NCBI RefSeq assembly: GCF_047948215.1
Contig: NC_134464.1
Location: 5,466,001 to 5,530,000, forward strand
Length of the DNA: 64,000 nucleotides
Source of the DNA: Lycorma delicatula
Taxonomy: Eukaryota; Arthropoda; Insecta; Hemiptera; Fulgoridae
Direction: 5' to 3'
The translations under genes were made by a program, and so were the position numbers. This document shows positions 11,423 through 21,887 of the stretch, piece by piece (the first letter of the stretch is position 1; every line of letters begins with the position of its first letter). The notes beneath the pieces are model-generated. The model did no database searches and was not told the DNA's origin. It saw nothing but the letters and a program-made list of their open reading frames with translations.

Positions 11423-11814
11423 GGTCGTTCGACGTCAGAGGTGTGTGTTACATCTAAATCTCGTATCTTTTATAGGTCCGATGTCATAGAATTTAAGGAT
11501 TTAAACTCGTATTTTATTAGGACCGATGTTAGCAGAGTTGAAGGCCGTGTGACGTCAGAACAATTGGCGCCTGCAGCCGGGGCTCGAGACACTAGCGCTG
11601 GTGGGCGAGATATGAACTAGATGAAGACAGTAGCGCCCCGGCGTGTTAGAGCGGAATTAAAGTCGATAATCGAAATAGTAATAGCGCGAAATATGATTTA
11701 GTAAATAAACGACATCAGAACTCTTGTCTGTAGCTAGGGCTCGAGACGGGATATCTAACCGACCTCGCAAGTTAGGATACGACAGCGTGTGTGTATCTGT
11801 CCCTTTAGCCGGTT

Positions 11815-11998
11815 GAGTTGCGCAACATTAGACTGGTACTGACTGTTAGTGGGTATCCGATCGGTGCTATTTGTTGCTACCGCTCGCGCCTCGGAGGCCG
11901 GCGATCGGTGCTGGTTGGCAAGGCATATCCGCCCTCCTATAAAAAGCAATATCTTTTTCGCGGTGGCATCGTTAGCGAGCAAGTTTAGGACGACGACA
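11815..11998 (+). promoter_or_regulatory. promoter-like module, copy 1 (Polinton)
   Basis: This stretch is repeated in diverged form at 14935-15108. The shared core is 'gcatatccgccctcctataaaaagcaat' followed by a 'gg-ggcatcgttagcgagcaagt' block. 'Tataaaaag' looks like a TATA box about 30 bases before the second block. Both copies sit just ahead of a frame of the small VYKG family, so a promoter role is inferred from position and conservation. Confidence 0.5.
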
Positions 11999-12011
11999 TT
12001 TGATCGTTCAT

Positions 12012-12140
12012 CATGTCATCCTTTGAGAAAATGCAATTACCGAACGATAGCGAATCGGCCCTATCGAAACTGCCAGACTAAATCTCTGCAAATCAAACGT
12101 ATTCAATCTTTGGGCTACAGACGCCCAAAAATGTAACCTG
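12012..12140 (+). pseudogene. VYKG-family small Polinton protein, N-terminal remnant (copy 1)
   Basis: An ATG at 12012 opens a short frame ('MSSFEKMQLPND...', stop after about 22 codons). A read-through peptide follows with 'SANQTYSIFGLQ', which lines up with 'LESNKEYSALRLQ' in the copy at 15121. Its position after promoter module 1 mirrors that copy. The C-terminal 'VYKG' segment is missing. Confidence 0.4.
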
Positions 12141-12455
12141 AAATTATATCGATACAAACACCTTTACGACGATATCGCATTTTTGATGAACATCGGGGAA
12201 GATATAGAAAATCAATTAGAAAGACAGGCTTGATCACCTTCAGCCTTGTTCTGAAACGTGAAGCTTTTGTATAGAAATCGAATGTAATATGAAATAAAGA
12301 CGATACAAAAATATGCAGCGGTAATGTTCGAGTACATGATGCAGGTGAAATAGAAGACGCGAACGAAAAGAACAAAGTAGAATTCGCCCCCTCGATAACG
12401 GTCCTCAGGAATCGGAAAAAAACGTGCTAGGTTAGAACTGTGAGAACCGTCACTA

Positions 12456-14760
12456 TTCAACGTAATCGAAAGCGCACTCAATAACGACCTGGTTATGTGC
12501 GATAGCAATAAAATGAATGGTGAAAAAGATATATACCGATTCTTACTCGATCTAACACAAAATGTTATAAATCTACTTACCGAGCTGATTAACGAATACG
12601 ACAAAAACATAAAATTCAACCTATTTTTGTAGTGCACGCGTGAAAGACATAGGAAACCGCTTGAGGAAACGAAGAAAATGAAACAAAGGATAAAAACTTT
12701 AAAACAGAAACGATACTGGTAAACAACAAAATCGATATTGACAAATCACTAGATAAAGCCTTCGATAAAATAATAAACGAAAAGACGGAATTTATAACTA
12801 AAGGAAGCGGTTGGTCTTTGCTGAGCATAGACAGTCTGTTAATCCGCATAAACAAATACTTTCCCTTATGCGATTTGACATACATCGATCTCCCTAAAGA
12901 AAGGAATCAACGATTGAAATGAAGATAACTGCTGCTTCAAATGGGCTATACTAAATAAATATGTAACTAGACCGAATCCTCATCGGGTAAATGAACGATA
13001 CTACGTTTTGGAAGATGAATATGACTTTAGCGTAGTAAATATCATCTGAAATCAAAGGTATAGTGAAGTTTGAAAAAGCTAATAAGGTTTCTATAAATGT
13101 ATACGCACTAAAAAAAACAAACAAGGAAATGAAACCGATACAGGTGTGTGTGTGAGGAAAAAGCCATTCCCTTCGATTTTCGGTTTATTAAGAATGAAAC
13201 GATCAGTCGTTATTGTTACATATCAAATCTATCACGTCTAGTCCGATCACAGTTAACAAAACATACAGAAGCAATCAAAATATGCAAACGATGCTTCACC
13301 TTCTTCCGAAAAGACGCCGATTGTTACAGGAAAATGCAAGCTTATCTCCGACGCCCCTTTGATGAATGGACCGGCTAATGTTAAAATGCCGCAACATAGT
13401 AAAGACGGTACGCTGCCAGTACTAAAGTTTAAGAATTACCAAAACGTTTCCCGTTCTAGTCATTGCATACGCTGACTTTGAGAGTATACTAAAGCCGACT
13501 CCGTACTGTCCATCACGGACCAAAAATTACACGCATGTCGCACGGCAACATAAACCTGTGAGCTACCGACTGTACTTTGTGTTTCACAACTCTGTTGACG
13601 ATGAGATAAAGTTTACCTCAAACACCGCTGCTGTGCAGAGGTCCTAACGCTGCACAGCTCTTTGTACAACAATTACTTGATTTAACGTCAAAAGTGACAG
13701 ACAAACTGAAACGAAACGAAAAAATGGTATTTACAACTGAAGGCGAGTCAAGATACAATTCGGCCGATAACTGTGAGATGTGCAAGATACCGTTCGGTTC
13801 TGAAGCAAAAAAGATGAAAGACCGTTGCCATTTTACCGGAAGGTACACAGTAGTACTAACAATTGCAACCTGTGCAGGACTACAGAAACCGGTATCCCAG
13901 TCTTCATCCGCAATCTGTCAGGCTATGATTCTCACTTCGTAATAAGAGAACTGCATTATGACGGTAAAATGATATACTTGATACCGAAAATGACCGGGAA
14001 GTTCATCACGTTTACTAAGAACATCGGCAAAAACAAATCGGTAAAGTACGTGGACACATTCCAGTTTATGACGGCCAGATTAAACAAACTGGTGTCCAAC
14101 AAACTAACCGAAAGACGCATTCCAGCATATCCGGAAGTGCTTCGGCAAACAAGACTTGCCGCTAGTGACAAGAAAAGGTGTATATCCTTACGACTACACT
14201 GACTCCTGGTCGAAACTCGAAGAAACGACTTTACAGTCTAAAAAACAGTTCTACAGCACACTAACCGACTTGTACACAGGCAAAGAGGATTGCAAACGTG
14301 CACAAAATGTGTGGAATCATACCTCGGTTGTCATACGTTAGGTGAATACAGCGATGAGTATCGATGTGAAACAGACATGACGTGTATATGTGTATGAGAT
14401 TTGACGTTCTGTTACTGGCGGACATATTTCAAAACTTTCGCCGTGCTTGAACACATACAATCTAAATGTCCATTACGTATCGGCTCCAGGGCTGGCATTC
14501 GACGCCGTGCTTTATAAAACGCAAGTTCAATTAGAGCTGCTTACCGATCCGTACAACAAACACGCAGAGGTTAAAATCCATTTCATAAACCGACCTATGA
14601 TCCAAGCCTATCCGATCGATATATCACCTATCCCGATGCTAATAATCTTTACGGTTGGAGTACATGCCGTCACCTTTCTCTTTCTCAATTCGAATGGGTG
14701 GACGAACGACAAAACCAACGCGTATTCGAAAGTCTAATACGGCATGAAAGCGATGATGAA
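12456..14760 (+). pseudogene. Polinton protein-primed DNA polymerase B, broken and truncated
   Basis: Successive blocks in different frames follow the Polinton PolB order. The N-terminal region (12456-12632 and 12695-12919) has 'TKGSGWSLLSIDSLL' and 'YIDLP'. Then come 'CFKWAIL' (about 12930), 'KFEKANKVSINVYAL' (13065-13110) and the 'YCYISNLSRLVRSQ' plus 'CKRCF' block (13210-13300). Proofreading motifs are present: Exo I 'ADFES' (about 13470), Exo II 'NLSGYDSHF' (about 13915-13940) and an Exo III-like 'YSDEYRCETD' (about 14347). Polymerase motif A, 'DANNLYGW', is at about 14634. Motifs B and C with the catalytic Asp pair are absent. At least seven frameshifts or stops break it. Confidence 0.85.
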
Positions 14761-14934
14761 ATCGGTTGTAATCAGCACGTAAGCCGATACCGTAGTAGCC
14801 TTGCCACAAGCAGAGATGAGATCTTTTCTGTCGTTTGGCGAATTAATACACGATATTGCACCGGTATTTGGTGTACGGATGGAAATGGTAACCTACTGAT
14901 TCGCTCGCTGCGGTGATGTCATTAGTCGAAATAT

Positions 14935-15108
14935 CCGGTCGAGTAACACAACATTAACTTGGTGCTGCCTGGTAAGGAAGTATCGAGGCGATAGCGGTCG
15001 CCAAGCCGCATCGGCTAAGTGCTGGGTGACAATGCATATCCGCACTCCTACAAAAAGCAATACCGTTTAGGCGCCGGCATCATTAGCTAGCAAGTGTAGA
15101 ACGAAAAT
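14935..15108 (+). promoter_or_regulatory. promoter-like module, copy 2 (Polinton)
   Basis: This is the diverged direct repeat of 11815-11998. It keeps 'gcatatccgcactcctacaaaaagcaat' and 'ggcatcattagctagcaagt', with the TATA-like core changed to 'tacaaaaag'. It directly precedes the VYKG frame at 15121. Confidence 0.5.
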
Positions 15109-15120
15109 AGTTAGACTTAA

Positions 15121-15450
15121 AAACGACGGTAAGCGCAAAAGAAATCTGTCAGCTATTTAACACCAAACAGTCTTATAAACCGACGTTAAAGTTAAGCGAA
15201 CTGGAATCGAATAAGGAATATTCTGCGTTACGGTTACAAAAGTTAACGCTAGATACGGACCGCATCGGTAGCGACCTTATCGAATAACTAAGCCGAACCA
15301 TTATGCGACTCGATTTACTGAGTCCCAGCCGGGACACATACCAGAGTTAAAACTAAAATTAGTATATAAAGGAGATATTAATGGAAGATATGATGTCGAA
15401 TTGTTGGAGTCAACGGTCGTATGTATGTATGTATTGTATTGCGCGTAATG
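15121..15450 (+). pseudogene. VYKG-family small Polinton protein (copy 2), frameshifted
   Basis: The first part reads 'AKEICQLFNTKQSYKPTLKL' and continues 'SELESNKEYSALRLQKLTLDT'. After a stop near 15285 and a frame change, the end reads 'ELKLKLVYKGDINGRYDVELL' (about 15340-15405). The pattern 'kiseL..nk.Y.i..l....T' followed by 'l.LvYkG' is that of a ~100-residue protein carried by insect Polintons; its function is unknown to me. It lies after truncated PolB, behind promoter-like module 2. An 'aataaa' sits at about 15457, just past the end. Confidence 0.6.
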
Positions 15451-15479
15451 TATTGTAAATAAAACGTTTATAATTAAAA

Positions 15480-16010
15480 TATATTTGTCTCGTTTATTTA
15501 AGCTTACCTATGCCGAACCGCTTAGAAATATTTCGGAGCTTTAGCCAGGCGTGTAGAAGAAAGACGAGTATAGCGGGCGGCGTATTGCTGTGCACATAGG
15601 CTAACGTCTGACTTATCGTGCTATTAACCATCCTGAACGACTGACAATGTACTGCATACTATGCAAGTATACGGAACTAAACGAGATATTTTCGTAAACG
15701 AGTGACTATCTTACTGTTCTACTCGTCCTATCGGTCTATCTCTCTCGCACGCAATGTGCACAGCTATACGTCGCCCGTAACTGCCGTCATTGTGTTACGG
15801 TAAGTAAACATCTCATGCGGTCTAGCTGTGAAGTCTGCAGAGGGGGTAAAGGCGCTTATATAAAAAGCCTTAAATTATTCACTGAAGTAGAAAACCGAAA
15901 TAAAGTGTCAGTAGGTAGATGATTAAGAAAGAGATCAAATACGTATATAATTTTTTTTTTTATCTCTTGATCGTCTACTTAAAAAATATAAACGGTACAG
16001 AATTACGGTG
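15480..16010. other. inter-gene spacer of the Polinton, with a TATA-like site
   Basis: No coding frame is recognised. 'Cttatataaaaagcc' at about 15855 resembles the TATA-like core of the two promoter modules. The spacer separates + strand genes from the - strand VYKG and capsid genes. Confidence 0.4.
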
Positions 16011-16016
16011 TAATTC

Positions 16017-16343
16017 TCACACTGTGTGATCTTTTGACGGTACGGTACCTTTGTATACAAACTTCATTTGTAGGGTTTTAAACTTCGGCAATTCTTCATC
16101 CGTAAATACAGTAGCCGATTTAATGGGGGTGTACACGCAGAACTGGTCCTTAGCGTCGCCTTCTACAGAAACGTCATGTCGAGTCCTTACTGCTTTCATT
16201 TCTGATATTAAATACGGTTTATCGACAATCGATTCCTTAGGTTTTTCCGTCGGTAACCTTTTGTTTACTTTAGCAATAGCATCAAACCGACTCGCGAAAT
16301 CTCGCTTTAGATCAGCCATTGTATCCGCATTAGCGACGATCAT
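16017..16343 (-). CDS. VYKG-family small Polinton protein (copy 3), intact frame
   Basis: This 108-codon frame is open from Met (16343) to stop. Its second half has 'KPYLISEMKAVRTRHDVSVE', 'CVYTPIKSATVFTDEEL' and 'LQMKFVYKGTV', the same plan as the + strand copies at 12012 and 15121: 'Y.i..m..v.Tr.', a 'y.P....vf..e' block, then 'l..k.vYKG'. The N-terminal third ('DLKRDFASRFDAIAKVNKR') is charged and probably helical. It lies downstream of the capsid gene on the same strand, 210 bases away. It is one of the few undisrupted frames in the element, though length alone could allow that by chance. Confidence 0.55.
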   Translation of the reverse strand: MIVANADTMADLKRDFASRFDAIAKVNKRLPTEKPKESIVDKPYLISEMKAVRTRHDVSVEGDAKDQFCVYTPIKSATVFTDEELPKFKTLQMKFVYKGTVPSKDHTV

Positions 16344-16553
16344 TCGCTAAGCTTTTTCTTCGGTAAATGCGGTTTTACGTTGCTTTTTTTCTTAACGATA
16401 GCGTGGAAACCGCTACACAAATCTATCGCTTTTAGATCGTTAATTGTCTTCTTCTTACGATACTTCTATAATAAGCGACATCTGTTGTTTATAAAAATAT
16501 ATAAGTTACGTTACATCGAGGTGTAGCATGAAAGGTCATACCGGCGCGCGACT

Positions 16554-17095
16554 CTATTTCGTAGGATGCACCTGACCGGTCAAAGGCGCATACTTCACGA
16601 CTGTTTCGTACACTAATATACAGTAAGCTGTAGTATTTGCAGGTATAGCGCCATCGGTCTCAAAGGTGACTTTTAAATCGATAGGACCTGATTTCACAGA
16701 TTCGTTCTGGTGAGAGCAATCGACCGCATATAAAGGTACATCCTTTCTGAAATCGGTATAACTGTATGCCGGCTCGCTTTCTTCTCGACCGTAATACGAT
16801 CTCTGGAAATCTACGAACATCCTGTACATCTTACTGGAGTCTCCTTTCAAGTCATCGTACGGGTAGAAGTCTGAATTCAGATAGAATTTCAAATTCTTTA
16901 ACTCGCAAGAGTCTAATTTCAACACGTCTTTGGTCACCTGTTTTTTTCTCTCGGTTTGGAAAGCCGGTATCACATAACTCGATTTCTCCTCTTGCAACGT
17001 GTTCTGCAGTGTCCACGTATTTGTATCGCTTATGTAACACCCGACCGCTCGTGCGTATCCCAAGTGCGGAAACCGATCATCACTTTCTTGTTCGA
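16554..17095 (-). pseudogene. Polinton double-jelly-roll major capsid protein, C-terminal part
   Basis: The open frame (17063 down to 16554) encodes the C-terminal jelly roll. Visible blocks are 'DTNTWTLQNTLQEEKSSYVI', 'AFQTERKKQVTKDV', 'LKNLKFYLNSDFYPYDDL', 'FQRSYYGREESEP', 'APLYAVDCSHQNE'-like 'VPLYAVDCSHQNESVKSGP' and 'PANTTAYCILVYE'. These agree with the double-jelly-roll proteins of insect Polintons. The track start is a TTG, so there is no true start here. A frame change near 17060 precedes 'KKVMIGFRTWDT', and a SINE at 17096-17396 splits the gene. As capsid protein it would assemble a virion shell; here it is broken. Confidence 0.8.
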
Positions 17096-17396
17096 ACTCA
17101 CCGGGTTGGTCTAGCGGTGAACGCGTCTTCCCAAATCAGCTGATTTGGAAGTCGAGAGTTCCAGCGTTCAAGTCCTAGTAAAGCCGGTTATCTTTACACG
17201 GATTTGAATACTAGATCGTGGATACCGGTGTTCCTTTGGCGATGGGGTTTCAATTAACCACACTTCTCAGAAACGGTCGAACTGAGAACGTACAAGACTA
17301 CACTTCATTTACACTCATACATATCATCCTCATTCATCCCCTGAAGTATTATCTAAACGGTAGTTACCGGAGGCTAAACTGGAAAAAGAAAAAAAG
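17096..17396 (+). repeat. tRNA-derived SINE inserted in the capsid gene
   Basis: Full-length member: a 'ccgggttggtctagcggtga' head with an A-box-like site, 'gcgttcaagtcct' as B box, the 'gtgttcctttgg...tttcaattaacc' body, the 'gactacacttcatttacac' block and an A-rich tail. The 12-base duplication TTTCTTGTTCGA flanks it (17084-17095 and 17397-17408), a mark of LINE-assisted insertion. It runs antisense to the capsid gene. Confidence 0.92.
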
Positions 17397-17408
17397 TTTC
17401 TTGTTCGA

Positions 17409-17455
17409 CTCCAGCAGCTTGTCCAAGACGACGGCCTTTCTTAGTGCTGGTTTGA
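17409..17455 (-). pseudogene. capsid protein segment upstream of the SINE
   Basis: On the minus strand this reads 'KPALRKAVVLDKLLE' and then runs into the target duplication, continuing the capsid frame found on the other side of the SINE. It is the last recognisable piece; more N-terminal capsid sequence is not seen. Confidence 0.5.
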
Positions 17456-17479
17456 AGTAAGGAATTTCCCGTGCGATTT

Positions 17480-17960
17480 TTAATTATTATGGAATTTCTG
17501 TTTAATTTTATCTACATTAAGGTTAACTACAGAGCGAATGAAAAATAGATCTTCGCAAGAACAAAACATATCACTGAGGCATGTACACGCCCGATCTTTA
17601 ATAAATTGCAAAAAAAGTTTATCTTTTAGTTCATCGTCGTCCAATATTCTCCCCTTTGTCGGAGTCGATGGTCATTTTGTTTGTTTGTATTTTTCTGCCG
17701 ATCATTTAATCGCTCTTTGGTTTGATATAATTCTTCTAATCTTAATTTGTACACGCGTTCTCTAGTTTTCAAATTTTCTCTCTATACTCATCGTCCTCGC
17801 TTAATCTTTTCATCGTTTCCTCGGTCTTAACGTTTCCGTCCTCTTTATATTTATCTTCTCTTACTCTTTTTTCTTCGTTTGGTTTTAACGTTTTCTTCTT
17901 CTTTATATTTATCATCTTCTCTTAAATCCGATCGTAACATTTAATTTTATGTACTTTTCA
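17480..17960 (-). other. charged, coding-like stretch of unknown origin
   Basis: Two minus-strand pieces look protein-like but broken. One is a 51-codon frame with a Cys cluster ('CTCLSDMFCSCEDLFF', about 17595-17545). Upstream is a Lys/Glu-rich, coiled-coil-like stretch ('RERVYKLRLEELYQTKERL', about 17755-17700) with two diverged ~59-base tandem units (17825-17930). I do not recognise the family. It may belong to the Polinton or be unrelated. Confidence 0.25.
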
Positions 17961-17964
17961 TTTT

Positions 17965-18006
17965 TCAAAAACGTGTAAATGTAATTTTATAGTCATACAA
18001 GGAAGT
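17965..18006 (+). repeat. right end of the 33754-34429 repeat family
   Basis: 'Gtacttttcattttt', 'aatgtaatttta' and the terminal 'tacaaggaagtc' match the last ~65 bases of the element ending at 34429. The rest of the element is missing. Confidence 0.6.
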
Positions 18007-18019
18007 CGTGTGGTGTCCG

Positions 18020-21000
18020 GATGAGATTTTTTGTGTATGTATTCATATTGCAGTTGAAATAAATAAACGTACCCGAATTAATATTTTATACAAACAAAAG
18101 AAAATCTTAAACCGCTTAAATATATGTACGAAATAAATATACATTTACTAACGTAAACGACGATATATCAAATGACGACTACAGTCTTAATAATTTAAGG
18201 GGAAAGACACCCACCGGCGGTAACGTAAGAAGAACACAAGCTAAAACATCTTGGAAGTAAGTTTTAAAAAAAACTTTATACAGTTTGTTCAGTTTATCTG
18301 TTACAAAAATTTATATTTAGAATTAAATATAATTTCCGTGGTCACGGGTAAGGATGTACAGCAAACAATTATTTTTAATGTTGCTCTTATATCGTGTTTG
18401 AGGTACTCTTTATCGTAGGTTTGTAATTTTACCGCAAAATAAATTTAAATATTTGAATTTCAAATTAATTTTAAAATATTTCATCTGTCTGTAATAGTAT
18501 TATTTAAAAAATGTAAGCGGGAAGAAACTCCGATACTTTTAAAACGATTAAATACAGTTTTTACGAATTAAATATTCTTTAAAGTGAACAAATAATTTTT
18601 GATACGGAAAAAAGGGGAAGAAATATGTTTAAATTAAATAATTGTATTTTTTTATTAATTTTTATTTTTTGTCCTTTAGACCACCTATGAACCACGTACA
18701 TCACGTTTCACAACAATTTTTTCACGTTTTTAATCGTAATTTGATTTACTTTCTTTCTGCTTTCCTCGGTCTAGTTTTTTTCACGGCCGTCTTTTAACGT
18801 TTCTTGAAACTCACGATTATAAATTAACATCCTAAAGAGATCTCTGTTTAAATTATATTTTTCTGCGACTCTGATATCTTGGAAATCTTTTTATTTGCTT
18901 CTTCCGATATATTTTTGTTTTTTCTCCGGCATAAATTTGTTAATTTTGTCAGTATTCTATTATTACTCGCGCTAAAGATGCGACCAAAGAAACAGTCTTT
19001 CTTCTCACTGCCTGGGAGAAGTTTTTCTTACGATCTTTCTTCTTTTTTTGAAAAATAAACATTCTGTATTTATTCTAATTTTTATTTGTCGGTTAGTTGA
19101 ACGTTTTTATAAATGTCAGTTAGTTCTTCGTATTCATCTCATATACGATAGATAAGAATTTCTAACAAAAATTCCCTAAGGCCTCGGCGTATTTTTACAT
19201 GAAAAGGGATTTTTACCCCGGTAAATTTTATTTATACGATAAATTTTAATTTATAAAACTGAAAATTTTGAATCCGTTAAGTAAGAGACTGTAAATTATT
19301 TATTCCTTCTAAACGTTATTTATAATTTTTTACAAAACTTTCATCGGTTCTTCGGTTGTTGAAATTTTTATTATGTTTAAAGCAGGTTAGTGCGGTCGTA
19401 AAATAAGGTCATTACAGGTTGTTACTACCGGTAGATTCTAATGTGAAGGTCAGTCATGGTCGTACTGTATATATACTAAACAAATATCAGTCTTTCGGTG
19501 AATAAGAGCTTTAAAGATTTTTTGATGACACTACTTTCCAGTTTTAGAAATCTTATCTTACATTTTATTTTTTCTGCTGACATGTACCTTTCTGTGTGTG
19601 TGTTTGAGTGTGCGCTTGCGCGCGCGCGCGTAGTCAAAGATGTTGGAGTCAACATTAGTTACTTTACAAAGCCTAATCTCTACTGAAGAAGTCAATCGAG
19701 CAAAAGATTTCGTTTTACTCTGGCTTTGCCGTGGAAAGGGGTTATCTTTTTTTATTTTTCCAGAATTTAAATAATACAATACGATCAGTTTAAAATTAGT
19801 TAACAAAGTTTTTCTTCGCTCGATACTTTTTCTTTTCGATAATTAATCATTTATTTAGAATAAAATCGGTAAAGAAAACAAATATAATCGAGATTCGTAT
19901 TATGAAGTATTTTGGGAAGGGATGATTTCTTGGAAATTTGTTTAACAAATTCTATCTTAAATCGAAAAGGTAATAGATGAGTAAGGAAAAAATTGATTTC
20001 TTTTACGGTTTTCTCCGACCGCCCTAAACAGACTTTTTTTCAAAAATTTAACGGCATTATTGTCATATATATAAAAGCCGTTCTACCGGTTTCAAGTGTA
20101 CGTTTACGTTAATCCGGTTCGGAAATGTGAAATGTAACTGAATGTCGTTAATTTTCGTACCGCCTAATTGAAAAATTCATCTGAATGAGACTAGATATCT
20201 AAAACATATTTTATATCGATAACCGACTAATAAATCACAGTGCGATTAATAAAGACCAGAATCGATTAATATTCGTATATTTGAAGGAAGGAAGGATAAT
20301 ATTTTGAAGAAAAAATTAACAGATTTTTGTGTCGCGCTAGTATCAAAACGGCGACTAAAATTTATAAAAAACGTTTACTCTTCGGCCATTTTTATCGAGG
20401 TATGATAATTCCTTCCCGCCATTTTCCAACTCGCTCGATGAGTTCTTCCGAAATTAATAAAATCGATGCCCTGATATAGAAGTCATCAAAGTTTGTACGT
20501 CGATCCTCAGCCGACATAGAGATACACATTACCGTATTATAAACGATTTTTGCCGGATCTCGACATCGAATAAGAAAAATATTAAAAACCACGAGCCTTT
20601 TCTGATACGATAGAAATACCTTTCCTCTAGTACCGAATAGTCGGGAAAGCGAAATTTATAGACGGTTAAAGTTTATTTGTTATTAATTGAACTTTAAAAC
20701 GATATTAAAAACCGACGACACAGTATAACGTCACCTTATTGCGTTTTTAACTTAACCTTTTCCGGTTCGGTCGCCGACAGGATTGTTGTTTCCCCTACCT
20801 ATCTGCGGTCGCTGTCGATCTGCTTTTTTTTAACTGAAATTCAATCCGTGAAATTAATCGTAATCGTTTAATTTCCTTCGGTATATAATATTACATTGTG
20901 TAAATCGTGTCGAACGTGTAGGTGTGCAAATTTACTGATAACCAAATAGGGACTCGACTGGCATTTCGTCTGGGAAGTACAAGGGAACCGTGAGATGAAG

Positions 21001-21540
21001 AGTTGATCAGCGCGGCCTCATATAATACACAACTAATTGTAAATGAAAAATTAGATCCCGTTTATGTCCGTATTAATAAAATAATTTAAATATAAATATT
21101 TGAAAATAGTAATCGGGTGTTAATGACGATTATTTAAGCAAATTTTTTCGTGGAGATATAGAAACCGCGGTTTTTTATTTCTATTATTAAAAAAAAAATT
21201 GCATCAACAGAATAATATTATACAGAATTTTTAGTCGTATTTTTAATAAGTAGAATTTTTAACGGTTCGGTAACGCCGGTCGACAGTGATTTTGTTTCAC
21301 GATCGTATTTTTGGGCGCTGATAACTTTCCTATCCGCCTCAGATTTTTCGTAATTGCTCTTCCTATTTCGATGCAAGTACAACGTATTATTTATCGCAGC
21401 AGTTAAGTCGCTAAATAAACGGTAATTTATTTGAGTCGACAAATAATAACGATTATACTTATTTTTATTAACGCTACGATTACAAACGATATGGACGTGT
21501 TGACAATCGACGGATGAAACCTTTACTCGATGAAAATCCA
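18020..21540. other. AT-rich, CpG-rich, no gene seen
   Basis: No supported gene or RNA in 3.5 kb. Short frames here have no family-like motifs. 'gtgtgtgtgtttgagtgtgcgcttgcgcgcgcgcg' at about 19594-19630 is a small TG/CG-rich run. Confidence 0.5.
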
Positions 21541-21552
21541 TCGTAACAAAAG

Positions 21553-21711
21553 AAAATAAACAAAATATGTTATTTGATTTTCACAAATATTTATTTTTAA
21601 AAATCACGACGATCTTTTCGGTAACTTCCCCGGATGTTACGAACAGAATATATCGTCGTGATTTTTTAAATAAATTTTTGTGAAAATCAAACGACATATT
21701 TTGTTTATTTT
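21553..21711. mobile_element. small fold-back MITE
   Basis: Two arms of about 60 bases (21553-21613 and 21652-21711) are inverted copies with few differences, starting 'aaaataaacaaaatatgt' and including 'gattttcacaaa' and 'aaaatcacgacgat'. The spacer is about 38 bases. The unit is non-coding. No clear target duplication is visible. Confidence 0.75.
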
Positions 21712-21887
21712 TGACGTACGATCGACGTCATATCTTTTTATAAATGTAATCGTCGCACGTCGTAAGGTATTGAGGTTAACGCGTGGAAATCTTTTTAAGC
21801 TATTTCTTTGGCGATCGTACGGCCGATACCATCTTATTAAAAACTATAAAGCGCTTGGACGCTCGAATATAATATGTCGCTAAAGAT

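Larger units (their letters stand above)
11040..17460. mobile_element. decayed Polinton/Maverick element
   Basis: A cluster of genes typical of Polintons (Mavericks) lies here: protein-primed family B DNA polymerase on + (12456-14760), small 'VYKG' proteins (12012-12140 and 15121-15450 on +, 16017-16343 on -) and a double-jelly-roll major capsid protein on - (16554-17455). Integrase, packaging ATPase and protease are not seen, and the outer inverted repeats cannot be placed, so the limits are approximate. The ~6.4 kb here against a usual 15-20 kb points to large deletions. The left part (11040-11640) carries diverged tandem copies of a GACGTCA-containing unit. Confidence 0.75.

Noticed and set aside
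12212..12637. 141-codon minus-strand frame
   Set aside because: It lies antisense to the N-terminal blocks of Polinton PolB, which match the family; the minus frame does not resemble anything.
16766..17143. 125-codon plus-strand frame
   Set aside because: Antisense to the capsid protein and it runs into the SINE head; no family pattern.
17101..17190. tRNA gene
   Set aside because: The A and B boxes belong to a SINE head. It is followed by SINE body and tail, repeated elsewhere, and does not fold as a full tRNA by eye.
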